Positions 43,638 through 52,660 of a DNA stretch of 64,000 bases are shown in pieces. This DNA is from an uncultured Clostridia bacterium. GTDB lineage: Bacteria > Bacillota > Clostridia > Lachnospirales > Anaerotignaceae. The notes under the pieces are model-generated. The model was not told where the DNA came from. It saw only the letters and a program-made list of their open reading frames with translations, and did not search any database. Location of the stretch: NCBI GenBank assembly GCA_910583755.1, contig CAJTZO010000002.1:61175-125174 (forward strand). The letters are read 5' to 3'. Each line of letters begins with the position of its first letter. The first letter of the stretch is position 1. The translations under genes were made by a program, and so were the position numbers.

Positions 43638-43666
43638 TTGTTTTTTTAGATATTATTTGCTATACT
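43638..43666 (+). promoter_or_regulatory. SigA-type promoter for rsmD-coaD
   Basis: TTGTTT at 43638-43643, 17-base spacer, TATACT at 43661-43666, 52 bases before rsmD. Confidence 0.5.
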
Positions 43667-43718
43667 CTAAAGATGGTAAACGTAAAAAATGAAAATTGTA
43701 TTTTGAGGTGTAAAAGTT

Positions 43719-44294
43719 ATGCGTGTCATTGCAGGAAAAGCAAAAGGACATAAATTAAAAACGATAGAAGGCTTACAAACAAGACCCACAACAGACCGTA
43801 TGAAAGAAACATTATTTAATGTCATTGCATTTGATTTGTTACAATGCCGTTTTTTAGATTTATTTTCTGGAAGTGGTGCGATTGGCATTGAGGCACTAAG
43901 CAGAGGTGCAAAAGAATGTGTATTTGTAGAAAAATCAAAAGAAGCCTGTCATATCATTGATGAAAATTTAAAACATACAAAATTGAAAAATGCTGTTGTA
44001 TTGCAGAAGGATGTGTTTGATGCACTTTTGTTATTAAAACAACAAAAATTTGATATGATATTTTTAGACCCTCCTTATCAGTCTGATTTGGCAGTATCTG
44101 TTTGTCATAAAATTGTGGAATATGATTTACTAGAGAAGCAAGGGTATATAATATGGGAAAGAAGTGCAGAAATAAAAATACCTTTTATTTCTGGTTTAAC
44201 TATAGTAAAAGAAAAAAAGAGTAAAACAACCGTCATAACATTTTTGACGTTGGAGGAAGAATATGATAAAAGCAATTTATGCAGGGAGTTTTGA
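43719..44294 (+). CDS. rsmD: 16S rRNA (guanine966-N2)-methyltransferase RsmD
   Basis: The 191-residue protein starts MRVIAGKAKGHKLKT, with TRPTTDRMKETLFN, LDLFSGSGAIGIEALSRGA (SAM site) and the catalytic FLDPPY. Overlaps coaD by 32 bases. Confidence 0.94.
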   Translation: MRVIAGKAKGHKLKTIEGLQTRPTTDRMKETLFNVIAFDLLQCRFLDLFSGSGAIGIEALSRGAKECVFVEKSKEACHIIDENLKHTKLKNAVVLQKDVFDALLLLKQQKFDMIFLDPPYQSDLAVSVCHKIVEYDLLEKQGYIIWERSAEIKIPFISGLTIVKEKKSKTTVITFLTLEEEYDKSNLCREF

Positions 44295-44742
44295 CCCTGT
44301 TACATTAGGACATCTTGACATCATTAAAAGAGCAGCAGAAATTACAGACCATTTAGTGGTAGCAATATTAGAAAACCCCAACAAAAAAGCTTTGTTTTCA
44401 GTGGAAGAAAGAAAAGAACATTTAAAACTGGTGACAAAAAATATTGAAAATGTAGAAATTGCATCTTTTCGAGGGCTTTTTGTAGATTTTGCAAAAGAAA
44501 TTGGTGCTACAGTGGCCATTCGAGGACTACGAAACAGTATTGATTTTGCGGCAGAATTTCAAATGCATTTAATTAATCGAAAACTATATGGAGAAATTGA
44601 AACCATTTTTTTAGCGGCAGATGAAGAACATTTAGCATTAAGTTCCACGAATGTAAAGGAAGTTGCTGTTTTTGGAGGTAATATTGATTTTATGGTGCCA
44701 TGCGAAATCAGGAAGTTGATAGCAGAAAAATATAAGAAGTGA
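44263..44742 (+). CDS. coaD: Phosphopantetheine adenylyltransferase
   Basis: Fourth enzyme of CoA synthesis. The 159-residue protein has AGSFDPVTLGHLDII (T/HxGH nucleotidyl motif), RGLRNSIDFAAEFQM and LSSTNVKEVAVFGG. Overlap with rsmD shows coupling, as in many Firmicutes. Confidence 0.95.
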   Translation: MIKAIYAGSFDPVTLGHLDIIKRAAEITDHLVVAILENPNKKALFSVEERKEHLKLVTKNIENVEIASFRGLFVDFAKEIGATVAIRGLRNSIDFAAEFQMHLINRKLYGEIETIFLAADEEHLALSSTNVKEVAVFGGNIDFMVPCEIRKLIAEKYKK

Positions 44743-44753
44743 GGGAATGCAGT

Positions 44754-45257
44754 ATGGAAACAGTTTTTGATTTGTTAAGTGAATTGGAAGAAACATTAGA
44801 TAATAGCCGTGCAGTGCCCTTTAGTAATAGAGTATCTGTTGACAAAGAAGAACTGTATGAGATTATTACAGAAATTCGTATGAAACTTCCTAATGAATTA
44901 AAACAATCAAAATGGGTCATTGAAGAACGGAATAAGATATTAATTGATGCCCAAAAAGAAGCAGATGAAATTGTAAAAAATGCTGAAGAACGTGTGAAAC
45001 GTATGGTGGATGAAAATGAAGTGACAAAATTGGCATATGAACAGGCAGCAGAAATTTTAGACCATGCTAAAAAAACATCAAAAGAATTGCGTTTAAGTGC
45101 AATGGAATATGCAGAAGAAGTGCTTGGCATGGCGCAAGAAAGATTACGTGAACTGAAGAATGTAGTTTATGATGAAAGTATGAAAACAGACCAATATTTT
45201 GGAGATACTTTATCTGTATTATCTGAAAACATACAAGAATTACGTTTAGGCAGATAA
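44754..45257 (+). CDS. Coiled-coil protein of unknown function (coaD-linked)
   Basis: A 167-residue, mostly helical charged protein, with a long predicted coiled coil (about 60-140: KILIDAQKEADEIVKNAEE and following heptads). Similar proteins often follow coaD in Clostridia and are sometimes annotated as ATPases because of V/F-type stalk-like helices; I see no nucleotide motif. GAGGG at 44741-44745 fits ATG 44754; a GTG at 44739 is in frame. The stop codon abuts that of the converging ylbJ. Confidence 0.7.
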   Translation: METVFDLLSELEETLDNSRAVPFSNRVSVDKEELYEIITEIRMKLPNELKQSKWVIEERNKILIDAQKEADEIVKNAEERVKRMVDENEVTKLAYEQAAEILDHAKKTSKELRLSAMEYAEEVLGMAQERLRELKNVVYDESMKTDQYFGDTLSVLSENIQELRLGR

Positions 45258-46367
45258 TTATTTTTGATGATGATATGAAAGTAAGAATAATGAAAACAAT
45301 AAAAAGAAAAAAGAAAAAGAAAGATAGGAATAAGAAGCAGTTTTTGTAGGGAAAGAACTTACAGAAACTGCTTTTATTAATTTATTTTGTACAATAGGAT
45401 AACAAAAAAAGCATATGATAGTAGAAAAAATACTATTAATGCATTTAGAAAAAATATATTTTACACTAGAAATAGAAAGAGGAGATAAAATGCCCAAGGT
45501 TTGAGCTAAAATAGAAAACCCACCAAAAGAAAGAATCGCTGTGATGCAAACAAGTTGTATCTGTGTTTGTTCTGGAGCTTGGCTTAAAAGAGAAGCTCCA
45601 TTTGTCATTTCTAAAATACCACCTAAAATGCCTGCAACAGCAGCAGAAGAAAGTGGCAAAATGCTACAAAGGGATTGAGTTAGTCCTGTAATGATGCCTG
45701 TTTGCTGTAATGCTTCTATCACAACACCAAATAAAATAATAAATCCGCCGATTTGTGTAACTGTTTCCATAGCATCTGCCACAGAATCGCTTAATATTTT
45801 TCCAGTTGGCTCTGTAACAAGAGAAGTTGCATAAGAAACCGATTTTGTAGTAATATCTGTTTTTTTGTAAAAAAAGCGGAACAATAATCCTGTTGCAATC
45901 GCACCAGCAAAAATACAAAATAGCATAAAATAACCAAAAAAGGGATTTTTTAAAAAAGCAGTGCCGGCAGTTCCTACTACAAAAAGTGGTCCTGGATTAT
46001 TGCAAAAAGCAAGAATCCGTTGTGCTTCTTTATAGGAAAGTGCTTTTTTTTGACAGAGTGTAACAGTTATTTTGGCACCAGAAGGATAGCCAGAAATCAT
46101 TCCTAGTATTAGGGGAAAAGCGCAGATACCAGAAAGATGAAAAATAGGCTGCATCAAGGGTTGAAATAACTGTCCAAATTTGTGAGCAACACCTAAACGG
46201 ATTAAAATTCCTGTTGCTGTTAAAAATGGAAACAAAGAAGGCAGCACAAGATGAAACCATAAGTTTACACTTTCAATGGCTTTTTGTAATAGTTCTTGTG
46301 GAAAACGCAATAAACAATACAGCAAAAAAAGTGTGCTACTTGTCAAAAATATGCTGCGTGCTTTCAT
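45258..46367 (-). CDS. ylbJ: Sporulation integral membrane protein YlbJ
   Basis: A 369-residue protein with about eight hydrophobic helices and two nucleoside-transporter-gate-type motifs, MISGYPSGAK and EMTNGASLL. YlbJ is needed for spore cortex formation in Bacillus; transport substrate unknown. AGGAGAG precedes the ATG. It follows tmcAL on the reverse strand and converges on the coiled-coil gene with no base between stop codons. Confidence 0.9.
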   Translation of the reverse strand: MKARSIFLTSSTLFLLYCLLRFPQELLQKAIESVNLWFHLVLPSLFPFLTATGILIRLGVAHKFGQLFQPLMQPIFHLSGICAFPLILGMISGYPSGAKITVTLCQKKALSYKEAQRILAFCNNPGPLFVVGTAGTAFLKNPFFGYFMLFCIFAGAIATGLLFRFFYKKTDITTKSVSYATSLVTEPTGKILSDSVADAMETVTQIGGFIILFGVVIEALQQTGIITGLTQSLCSILPLSSAAVAGILGGILEMTNGASLLSQAPEQTQIQLVCITAILSFGGFSILAQTLGILSPLSISSVKYIFSKCINSIFSTIICFFCYPIVQNKLIKAVSVSSFPTKTASYSYLSFSFFFLLFSLFLLSYHHQK

Positions 46368-46458
46368 AAAATCTCTCCTTTTTAAAATCCTTAAAAGATG
46401 AACCTATTTTTAGGGTTTTGCTTTTTTATAATTTCTTAAAGTAAGCCTTTTTTTATTT

Positions 46459-47688
46459 TTATGTTTTATCAGAAGAAATCATAACCATAGGTTGTAAAAA
46501 ATCTTGATTGAAACGATGGTATATTTTATTAGGAGATGCCATAAAATATATGTCAGTAGATTTTATTTCTAAAGAAAATAAAGATTGACCATTTTTATCC
46601 AAAACTGTTTGATATTGTTTGGGATTGGTAAGCAAGGGCAATTTATTTTTTAACATAGCTAATATGTGTTGTTTTTCTCGACGAAATCCGAGTACCCGAA
46701 CATAAGGAGAAGGAATTTGACGGAAAAAAAGAATCTCTCTTTTTGGTATTTGTAGCAAAATCTGCAAAAGGGTTCTTTGTATCTGTGTTTGGGGATACCG
46801 TTTGGTTTTGATAAAAGAAATAATATCATTAATGTCATAGTTTGTATCAAATGCTTTATAAATACGATTTTCTAATCCTTCCTTCACATCAAAGATATTT
46901 TTAATGCTTTCTGGCGAATGGGTACGAATAGAATAATGGAAAGCATCTGTAAAATGATTTAAAAAAATAGGAGCCTTTCCTTGAGTAATACTTTGACACA
47001 AAATATCATAACATGCTGGAGGAAGGTGTACTTCAATTTCTTTAAGACGATTTTGAAAAATAGCATTTCTTAAAGCAGTGGCGGAAGCCATTGGCTGTAA
47101 TGTTGTATCGTTATAACAAGAGCCTTTTCTTGCTATGGTATGCGGACGTATTGCACTATTTAATTTTAATAACGATTTTAAGTATTCTACTGCAAGAATG
47201 TTATTGGATTGAAAAAGAATATCCTTTGCAGCAGGATACAGTTGTGAAAGTGCAAAAGAACGAGCAGAAGCATAGGAAATACCACTTTGAAGGCATTGCT
47301 TTAGCAGTTGACGAAATGGTTCTGGTTCTTCTAAAAGTAATTCAGCAATTTGCTGTAAGGGTGCTATTTCTCCGAGTTCAGAGCCAAAACAAATATCTGT
47401 TATCATTCCAGCATCATGAAGCAGTTTGATAGCTCCATGTGCAAAATATTCTGCACTAGCAGTGGCATAAAGAACAGGCAATTCTATCACAATATCAGCA
47501 CCACTGCATAATGCCATGTGTGTCCTAGTCCATTTGTCTAAAATAGCAGGTTCTCCCCTTTGTACAAAGTTGCCGCTCATAACAACAATGACAGCATCCG
47601 CATTTGTGATTTGTTTTGCTTTTTGTATTTGATAAAAATGTCCGTTGTGAAAAGGGTTGTATTCTGCAATAATACCAAGTATTTTCAT
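46459..47688 (-). CDS. tmcAL: tRNA(Met) cytidine acetate ligase TmcAL (YlbM)
   Basis: Makes N4-acetylcytidine at the elongator tRNA-Met wobble position from acetate and ATP. The 409-residue protein begins MKILGIIAEYNPFHNGH with the nucleotidyltransferase HxGH, then MSGNFVQRGEPA and ELPVLYATASAEYFA. The acetate source (pta-ackA) is encoded nearby, though no regulatory link is visible. Confidence 0.94.
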   Translation of the reverse strand: MKILGIIAEYNPFHNGHFYQIQKAKQITNADAVIVVMSGNFVQRGEPAILDKWTRTHMALCSGADIVIELPVLYATASAEYFAHGAIKLLHDAGMITDICFGSELGEIAPLQQIAELLLEEPEPFRQLLKQCLQSGISYASARSFALSQLYPAAKDILFQSNNILAVEYLKSLLKLNSAIRPHTIARKGSCYNDTTLQPMASATALRNAIFQNRLKEIEVHLPPACYDILCQSITQGKAPIFLNHFTDAFHYSIRTHSPESIKNIFDVKEGLENRIYKAFDTNYDINDIISFIKTKRYPQTQIQRTLLQILLQIPKREILFFRQIPSPYVRVLGFRREKQHILAMLKNKLPLLTNPKQYQTVLDKNGQSLFSLEIKSTDIYFMASPNKIYHRFNQDFLQPMVMISSDKT

Positions 47689-47989
47689 AGATTAATTATA
47701 GGCATCAAAAGCCTTCTCCTTTCTAAGATATTTAAAAAAATATGAACAAAAAATATAAAAATATTTACAAAAGTATTTTTTATATGTAAAATTTCTATAA
47801 AAAGTATATTGTTTATGATTTTATGATAAACTGCTTTTTCTTTAGATACTATCATCGTATTTAGACAGTAAAAATATAACAAATTTATTACAATTTATTA
47901 AATTTTACTATGGTATTGTTTGTCATTTAGAGATATACTTAATAGATAATGTAATTATTTTATTTTTATAAAGGATTTTAGTCAAGAGG
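47689..47989. promoter_or_regulatory. Divergent intergenic region tmcAL / CheA-like gene
   Basis: 301 AT-rich bases. A -10-like TATACT lies at 47934-47939 on the forward strand without a good -35. No repeats or hairpins of note. Confidence 0.3.
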
Positions 47990-49042
47990 ATGAATAATTT
48001 GGATACCAAAAATGTAGACTTTGATTTTTTACAAGAAATTTTTCTGGAAGAAGCCTGGAAAAGTATAGACAAAATAGATGCTTTTTTAGACAGCAAATAT
48101 TCAGACCCAAAGAACATTGTGATTACCAAAGAAGAAAGCAATCAAATCTTTCGTGTGTTGCATAGTTTCAAAGGTTCTGCATTTATGATGGGACATCAAA
48201 CGATAGCAGAAATGATTCATGGTGCAGAGGATTTATTTTCTTATTTGCAAGAAGAAGACAACATCAATCAAAAAGATTTAGAAACGATATTACGTTTGAC
48301 AAAGACTGTTTCTAGTTGTGTGAAAAGAGAACTAAAACGAATGGAAACAGGGGAAGATATTACAGATTTTGGTTGGGCGATTGTAAAAAGAATTAAAAAT
48401 TTTTTGCAACATATTGATGGAGAAGAAATGGACCCCAATGCAGAAAATATGCAGTATACAAGAAAAGGCAGAAAAATTATCCCTTTTCAAAATTTTGACG
48501 GTCTTTTACAAAAGGCTGAAAGAATGGTAACAGTGATGGGGAGAGAATTGCATAAAAAAGTACAAATACAAATGATAGGAAAAGAAACAGAAGTACCAAA
48601 AGATATTTATGATAAAATTTCTATGGCTGTGATGCAGATGGTGAAAAATAGTATGGACCATGGCATTGAAAGCAAGCAGGAAAGAGAAAAACTAGGGAAA
48701 AGCGATATTGGCAGAATCCGCATTGAAATTAAAAGAGTTGCGCAAAAGGTTACAGTAGCATTTTATGACGATGGTAGAGGATTAGACAGAGAAAAAATAT
48801 TGCAAATTGCAGAAGAAAAAGGAGTATTAAAAAAAGAAAAAGAATGTTATACAGACCAAGAAATTTACCATCTTTTGCTGAAACCGGGTTTTACCACCAA
48901 AAGTATGGTAAGCTTATTTTCTGGTAGAGGAATAGGACTAGATGTTGTGAATGCTGGTGTGGCAACATTAGGTGGAAAAATAGAAATTGAAAGCCGACAA
49001 CATGGCGGAACGACATTTTTAATGGAATTTCCTTTGTTATAA
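47990..49042 (+). CDS. CheA-like histidine kinase (Hpt + HATPase, no CheW domain)
   Basis: A 350-residue protein. Residues 1-115 form an Hpt domain with the phosphoacceptor His in LHSFKGSAFMMGHQ (near 58). From about 175 comes a CheA-type ATPase with QKAERMVTVMGRE, the N box MQMVKNSMDHGIE, DDGRGLDRE, and SGRGIGLDVV; it ends directly after TTFLMEFPLL. The CheW-like regulatory domain of true CheA is missing, and the dimerisation helices are short, so coupling to chemoreceptors is unlikely. No response regulator gene is adjacent. Start is ambiguous: GAGG lies one base before ATG 47990 and nine before TTG 47999, which fits better. Confidence 0.85.
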   Translation: MNNLDTKNVDFDFLQEIFLEEAWKSIDKIDAFLDSKYSDPKNIVITKEESNQIFRVLHSFKGSAFMMGHQTIAEMIHGAEDLFSYLQEEDNINQKDLETILRLTKTVSSCVKRELKRMETGEDITDFGWAIVKRIKNFLQHIDGEEMDPNAENMQYTRKGRKIIPFQNFDGLLQKAERMVTVMGRELHKKVQIQMIGKETEVPKDIYDKISMAVMQMVKNSMDHGIESKQEREKLGKSDIGRIRIEIKRVAQKVTVAFYDDGRGLDREKILQIAEEKGVLKKEKECYTDQEIYHLLLKPGFTTKSMVSLFSGRGIGLDVVNAGVATLGGKIEIESRQHGGTTFLMEFPLL

Positions 49043-49200
49043 CACTTTCTTTCAAGAAAGTAAGCAAAAAATGTTTGTGCAAAACTAACATTTTGCTACC
49101 ATACAGAGAGATGGAACAAGCTTTTAGTTGGACAACAACAAGACACCATCAAACAAAACATTTTATTCTGTTTGTAAAAGAAAAAGGTTTTGACAGAAAA
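49043..49200 (-). repeat. Degenerate relative of the dispersed element
   Basis: Starts ACTTTCTTTCAAGAAAGT (perfect stem) AAGCAAAAAATGTTTG, then GCAAAACTAACATTTTGC stem, then GTTGGACAACAACAAGACACCATC. Follows the stop codon within a few bases. The rest of the gap to 49390 contains the pta promoter. Confidence 0.5.
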
Positions 49201-49223
49201 AACGATTTTTTTTGAAATAACTA

Positions 49224-49252
49224 TTGTATACAAGGAATAGATTGTTTATAAT
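49224..49252 (+). promoter_or_regulatory. SigA-type promoter for pta
   Basis: TTGTAT at 49224-49229, 17-base spacer, perfect TATAAT at 49247-49252; leader of about 130 bases before the GTG start. Confidence 0.55.
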
Positions 49253-49390
49253 AAGGATAAAAGGTGCAAATTACCAATTTGTTACTAAATATTTGCCCAA
49301 TAAAATGTCAAAGAATATAATATGATTGTAGAGGTTTGGTTTATTGGGTAACAAAATGACTATTTTTCTATAGAGCAGGAGGTTTTAGTT

Positions 49391-50386
49391 GTGGATTTTA
49401 TAACAAAAATCAAAGAAAGAGCAAAAAAAGACAAAAGAGCGATTGTATTACCAGAATCGTATGAAATTAGAAACTTAAAAGCAGCAGACGCAGCACTGAA
49501 AGAAGGATTAGCTGATATTATTTTAGTAGGAAACAAAGAAAAAATAGCAGCGGTAGCACCAGAGTGTGACTTATCAAAAGCAATTTTTATTGACCCAGAA
49601 AATTATGACAGAATGGATGAAGTAGTGAATACTTTAGTAGACATTAGAAAAAGCAAAGGAATTACAGCAGAAGATGCTAAAAAAATGTTGGAAGACCCAT
49701 TATTTTTTGGTGTTATGCTTGTAAAATTAGGCGTTGCAGATGGTATGGTTTCTGGCGCAATTCATGCAACGGCAAATGTGTTAAGACCAGCGTTACAAAT
49801 CTTAAAAACAGACCCAAGTGCAGACCTTGTTTCTGCTTTCTTTATGATGGTATGCCCAGATAAAACATATGGGGCAGATGGTGTCTTTTTATTTGCAGAC
49901 TGTGGATTAAACCAAAATCCAACTTCTGCGGAATTAGCAGGAATTGCAGCAAGTTCTGCAAAATCTTTTGAAACTTTTGTAGATGCAGAAGCTAAAATTG
50001 CAATGCTTTCTCATTCTTCTAAAGGAAGTGCAAAACATGCTGATGTGGACAAGGTTGTGGAAGGTGTTCGCATTGCAAAAGAAAAATATCCTGATTTAAA
50101 AGTAGATGGTGAATTACAATTAGATGCTGCCATTGTACCAGAAATTGGTTCTCAAAAAGCACCAGATAGTTCTGTTGCAGGAAAAGCAAATGTATTAGTA
50201 TTCCCTGATTTGGATGCTGGAAATATTGGTTATAAATTAGTACAAAGATTAGCAGGTGCAGAAGCATATGGCCCTATTCTACAGGGAATTGCAAAACCAG
50301 TCAATGACCTTTCCAGAGGCTGTTCTGCAGAAGATATTGTAGGTGTTATTGCCATTACAGCAATTCAGGCACAAATGCAAAAATAA
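49391..50386 (+). CDS. pta: Phosphate acetyltransferase
   Basis: Converts acetyl-CoA to acetyl phosphate. The 331-residue protein starts at GTG with AGGAGG at 49377-49382 and has RAIVLPE, ADGMVSGAIHATANVLRPAL, and ELQLDAAIVPEIG; the short single-domain form of Gram-positives. Paired with ackA downstream. Confidence 0.96.
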   Translation: MDFITKIKERAKKDKRAIVLPESYEIRNLKAADAALKEGLADIILVGNKEKIAAVAPECDLSKAIFIDPENYDRMDEVVNTLVDIRKSKGITAEDAKKMLEDPLFFGVMLVKLGVADGMVSGAIHATANVLRPALQILKTDPSADLVSAFFMMVCPDKTYGADGVFLFADCGLNQNPTSAELAGIAASSAKSFETFVDAEAKIAMLSHSSKGSAKHADVDKVVEGVRIAKEKYPDLKVDGELQLDAAIVPEIGSQKAPDSSVAGKANVLVFPDLDAGNIGYKLVQRLAGAEAYGPILQGIAKPVNDLSRGCSAEDIVGVIAITAIQAQMQK

Positions 50387-50640
50387 AAATCTTGAGGACT
50401 TTGCTCTCAAACACTTCCTTTCTTTTAAGAAAGGAAGCGAAAGAACTTTAATTTTGTTTAACAGAATTAACTGTAAAATTTTAGAATCCTTTTAAATAGA
50501 ACTCTATTGTTACAAAAGATTTCTTGAAAGAAAGAAAACGGCAAAAATAAAGTTTTTGCAATAAAGTTCTTTGTCCAACTTTCTTCCAAGAAAGTTGGTG
50601 TGGTTTGGAGCAAAGCTCCAAGGTCTTAAGCTTTGAAAAA
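50387..50640 (-). repeat. Degenerate but fully ordered reversed relative of the dispersed element
   Basis: Modules in reversed order: CTTGAGGACTTTGCTCTCAA, CTTCCTTTCTTTTAAGAAAGGAAG, GCGAAAGAACTTTAAT, then TAAAGTTCTTTGTCCAACTTTCTTCCAAGAAAGTTGG (50565-50603), GTGTGG and TTGGAGCAAAGCTCCAA. Stems differ from the main family by paired changes (AAGTTGG/CCAACTT kept, TTTCTT/AAGAAA in place of TTTTTT/AAAAAA). Lies between pta and ackA. Confidence 0.6.
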
Positions 50641-50657
50641 GATAAGGAGAGAAAAAA

Positions 50658-51854
50658 ATGAAAATTCTTGTTTTAAATTGTGGTAGTTCCTCTTTGAAAT
50701 ATCAGTTAATTGATAGTGATACAGAAGCTGTTTTAGCAAAAGGTCTTTGCGAAAGAATTGGTATTGAAGGTTCTAAATTAAAACATCAACCAGCAGGAAA
50801 AAGTGATGTTATTTTTAATGACTATATGGAAGACCATACAGTGGCTGTAAAAATGGTGATTGATGCCCTTTTAGATAGTAATCATGGTGTTGTAGCTAAT
50901 GTAAAAGAAATTAATGCGGTAGGTCATAGAGTGGTGCATGGTGGAGAATATTTTGCAAATTCTGTTGTGATTACACCTGAAGTAAAAGAAGCTATTCAAA
51001 AATGCTGTGAATTGGCACCTTTGCACAATCCAGCAAATTTAATTGGTATTGATGCTTGCGAAAAAATTATGCCTGGTGTGCCTCAAGTAGCTGTGTTTGA
51101 TACTGCTTTCCATCAGACAATGCCTGAAAGAGCATTCCTTTATGCTTTGCCATATGAATATTATGAAAAATATAAAATTAGAAGATATGGTTTTCATGGT
51201 ACAAGCCATAAATTTGTGGCACAGGAAGCTGCAAAAATGATTAACCGTCCTATCCAAGAATCCAAAATTATTACATGCCATTTAGGAAATGGAGGCAGTA
51301 TTTGTGCAGTAAGAAATGGAAAATCCATTGATACTTCTATGGGCTTCACTCCTTTGGAAGGTCTTGTAATGGGTACTCGTGCTGGTGACGTGGATGCAGC
51401 AGTGATTACATTTTTGATGGAAAAGGAAGGTTTGACACCAGCAGAAATGGATAACATTTTAAATAAAAAATCTGGTGTACTTGGTATTTCTGGTGTTTCC
51501 AGTGACTTTAGAGATATTGAAGGTGCAAGAGATGAAGGAAATGTAAGAGCAGAAGCTGCATTGGATATTTTTGCTTATCGTGTAGCAAAATATATTGGTG
51601 AATATGCAGCAGCAATGAATGGTGTGGATGCAATTGTATTTACAGCAGGTTTAGGAGAAAATTCTGGTTCTATCAGACGCTTGATTTGTGACTATTTATC
51701 TTTCTTGGGCGTTCATATTGATTCTTACAATAACAGCTTAAGAGGAAAAGCGATTGAAATTTCTGCACCAGATTCTCGTATTAGAGTGCTTGTTATTCCA
51801 ACAAATGAGGAGCTTATGATTGCAAGAGATACAAAAGACTTGCTTGACAAATAA
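50658..51854 (+). CDS. ackA: Acetate kinase
   Basis: Makes ATP and acetate from acetyl phosphate. The 398-residue protein has VLNCGSSSLKYQL, AVGHRVVHGG, VFDTAFHQTMP, YGFHGTSHK, CHLGNGGSI and FTAGLGENS. AAGGAGAG precedes the ATG. With pta it forms the substrate-level phosphorylation branch of acetogenic fermentation. Confidence 0.97.
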   Translation: MKILVLNCGSSSLKYQLIDSDTEAVLAKGLCERIGIEGSKLKHQPAGKSDVIFNDYMEDHTVAVKMVIDALLDSNHGVVANVKEINAVGHRVVHGGEYFANSVVITPEVKEAIQKCCELAPLHNPANLIGIDACEKIMPGVPQVAVFDTAFHQTMPERAFLYALPYEYYEKYKIRRYGFHGTSHKFVAQEAAKMINRPIQESKIITCHLGNGGSICAVRNGKSIDTSMGFTPLEGLVMGTRAGDVDAAVITFLMEKEGLTPAEMDNILNKKSGVLGISGVSSDFRDIEGARDEGNVRAEAALDIFAYRVAKYIGEYAAAMNGVDAIVFTAGLGENSGSIRRLICDYLSFLGVHIDSYNNSLRGKAIEISAPDSRIRVLVIPTNEELMIARDTKDLLDK

Positions 51855-51901
51855 TATGCCTTTTTGTATAATACTTTAGGTACGACGATGGGGTGATAAA
51901 A

Positions 51902-52408
51902 ATGATATTGACTATTTCTCAGATTTTAAGAAATCCAAATGAAAATATGGAGGTTTCTTTTTCTGAAAAGGTAGAAATGGTTTATCCCGATGTTGTGTGT
52001 TTTTCAGAGCCTGTTACGATAGAAGGTGTTTTGACCAATACCAAAAAAGGAATATTGTTTGAAGCAGAGGGCACAACTGAGGCAGAATTTTTGTGCAGCC
52101 GTTGCTTGGCAACTGTAAAAAAGCCGATTCAATTCCAGATAAATGAAATATTTTATCAAGCAGGCAAGATAGAAAATGAAAGAGAAGCGGAAACTTTTTC
52201 TGATGAACAAATTGATTTCACCGACATCATACAACGGAGTATATTGGAAAATTTACCTATGAAAGTTGTGTGTAAAGAGGACTGTAAAGGTTTATGTCCA
52301 AAATGTGGTAAAGATTTGAATGAAGGGAATTGTGACTGTGACCATACAGAATTTGACCCTAGACTAGAAAGTTTGCGCACACTTTTTAATGTTGATGAGG
52401 AGGTGTAA
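51902..52408 (+). CDS. yceD: DUF177 protein YceD
   Basis: A 168-residue protein of the YceD/DUF177 family with paired cysteines (CSRC; CKEDCKGLCPKCG; CDCD) that probably bind zinc. Family members are co-transcribed with rpmF and linked to 23S rRNA accumulation. GGGGTG at 51889-51894 decides ATG 51902 over a GTG at 51893. rpmF follows after five bases. Confidence 0.9.
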   Translation: MILTISQILRNPNENMEVSFSEKVEMVYPDVVCFSEPVTIEGVLTNTKKGILFEAEGTTEAEFLCSRCLATVKKPIQFQINEIFYQAGKIENEREAETFSDEQIDFTDIIQRSILENLPMKVVCKEDCKGLCPKCGKDLNEGNCDCDHTEFDPRLESLRTLFNVDEEV

Positions 52409-52413
52409 AAGAA

Positions 52414-52593
52414 ATGGCTGTACCAAAAGGACGTGTATCTAAATCAAAAAGAGATAAAAGAAAAGCCCAATCATGGAAAATTGCAACACCAAGTTTAGTA
52501 AAATGTAGTAAATGTGGTGAATTGATGATGCCTCACCGTGCTTGCAAGGCTTGTGGTTCTTATAATAAAAAAGTTGTTATCAATGTAGACTGA
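52414..52593 (+). CDS. rpmF: Ribosomal protein L32
   Basis: A 59-residue 50S protein, MAVPKGRVSKSKRDKRKAQS, with zinc knuckle CSKCGELMMPHRACKACG. GAGGAGGTG precedes it. The yceD-rpmF-plsX order is conserved. Confidence 0.96.
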   Translation: MAVPKGRVSKSKRDKRKAQSWKIATPSLVKCSKCGELMMPHRACKACGSYNKKVVINVD

Positions 52594-52601
52594 TAAAAAG
52601 T

Positions 52602-52631
52602 AAAAGACAGCAATGTTGCTGTCTTTTCTAT
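52602..52631 (+). terminator. Hairpin between rpmF and plsX
   Basis: Perfect stem AAAAGACAGCAA / TTGCTGTCTTTT with a TG loop, followed by CTATT. May partly terminate rpmF transcripts ahead of plsX. Confidence 0.6.
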
Positions 52632-52660
52632 TATGGAAAGATAAAAAGAGGTGTGTTTTT

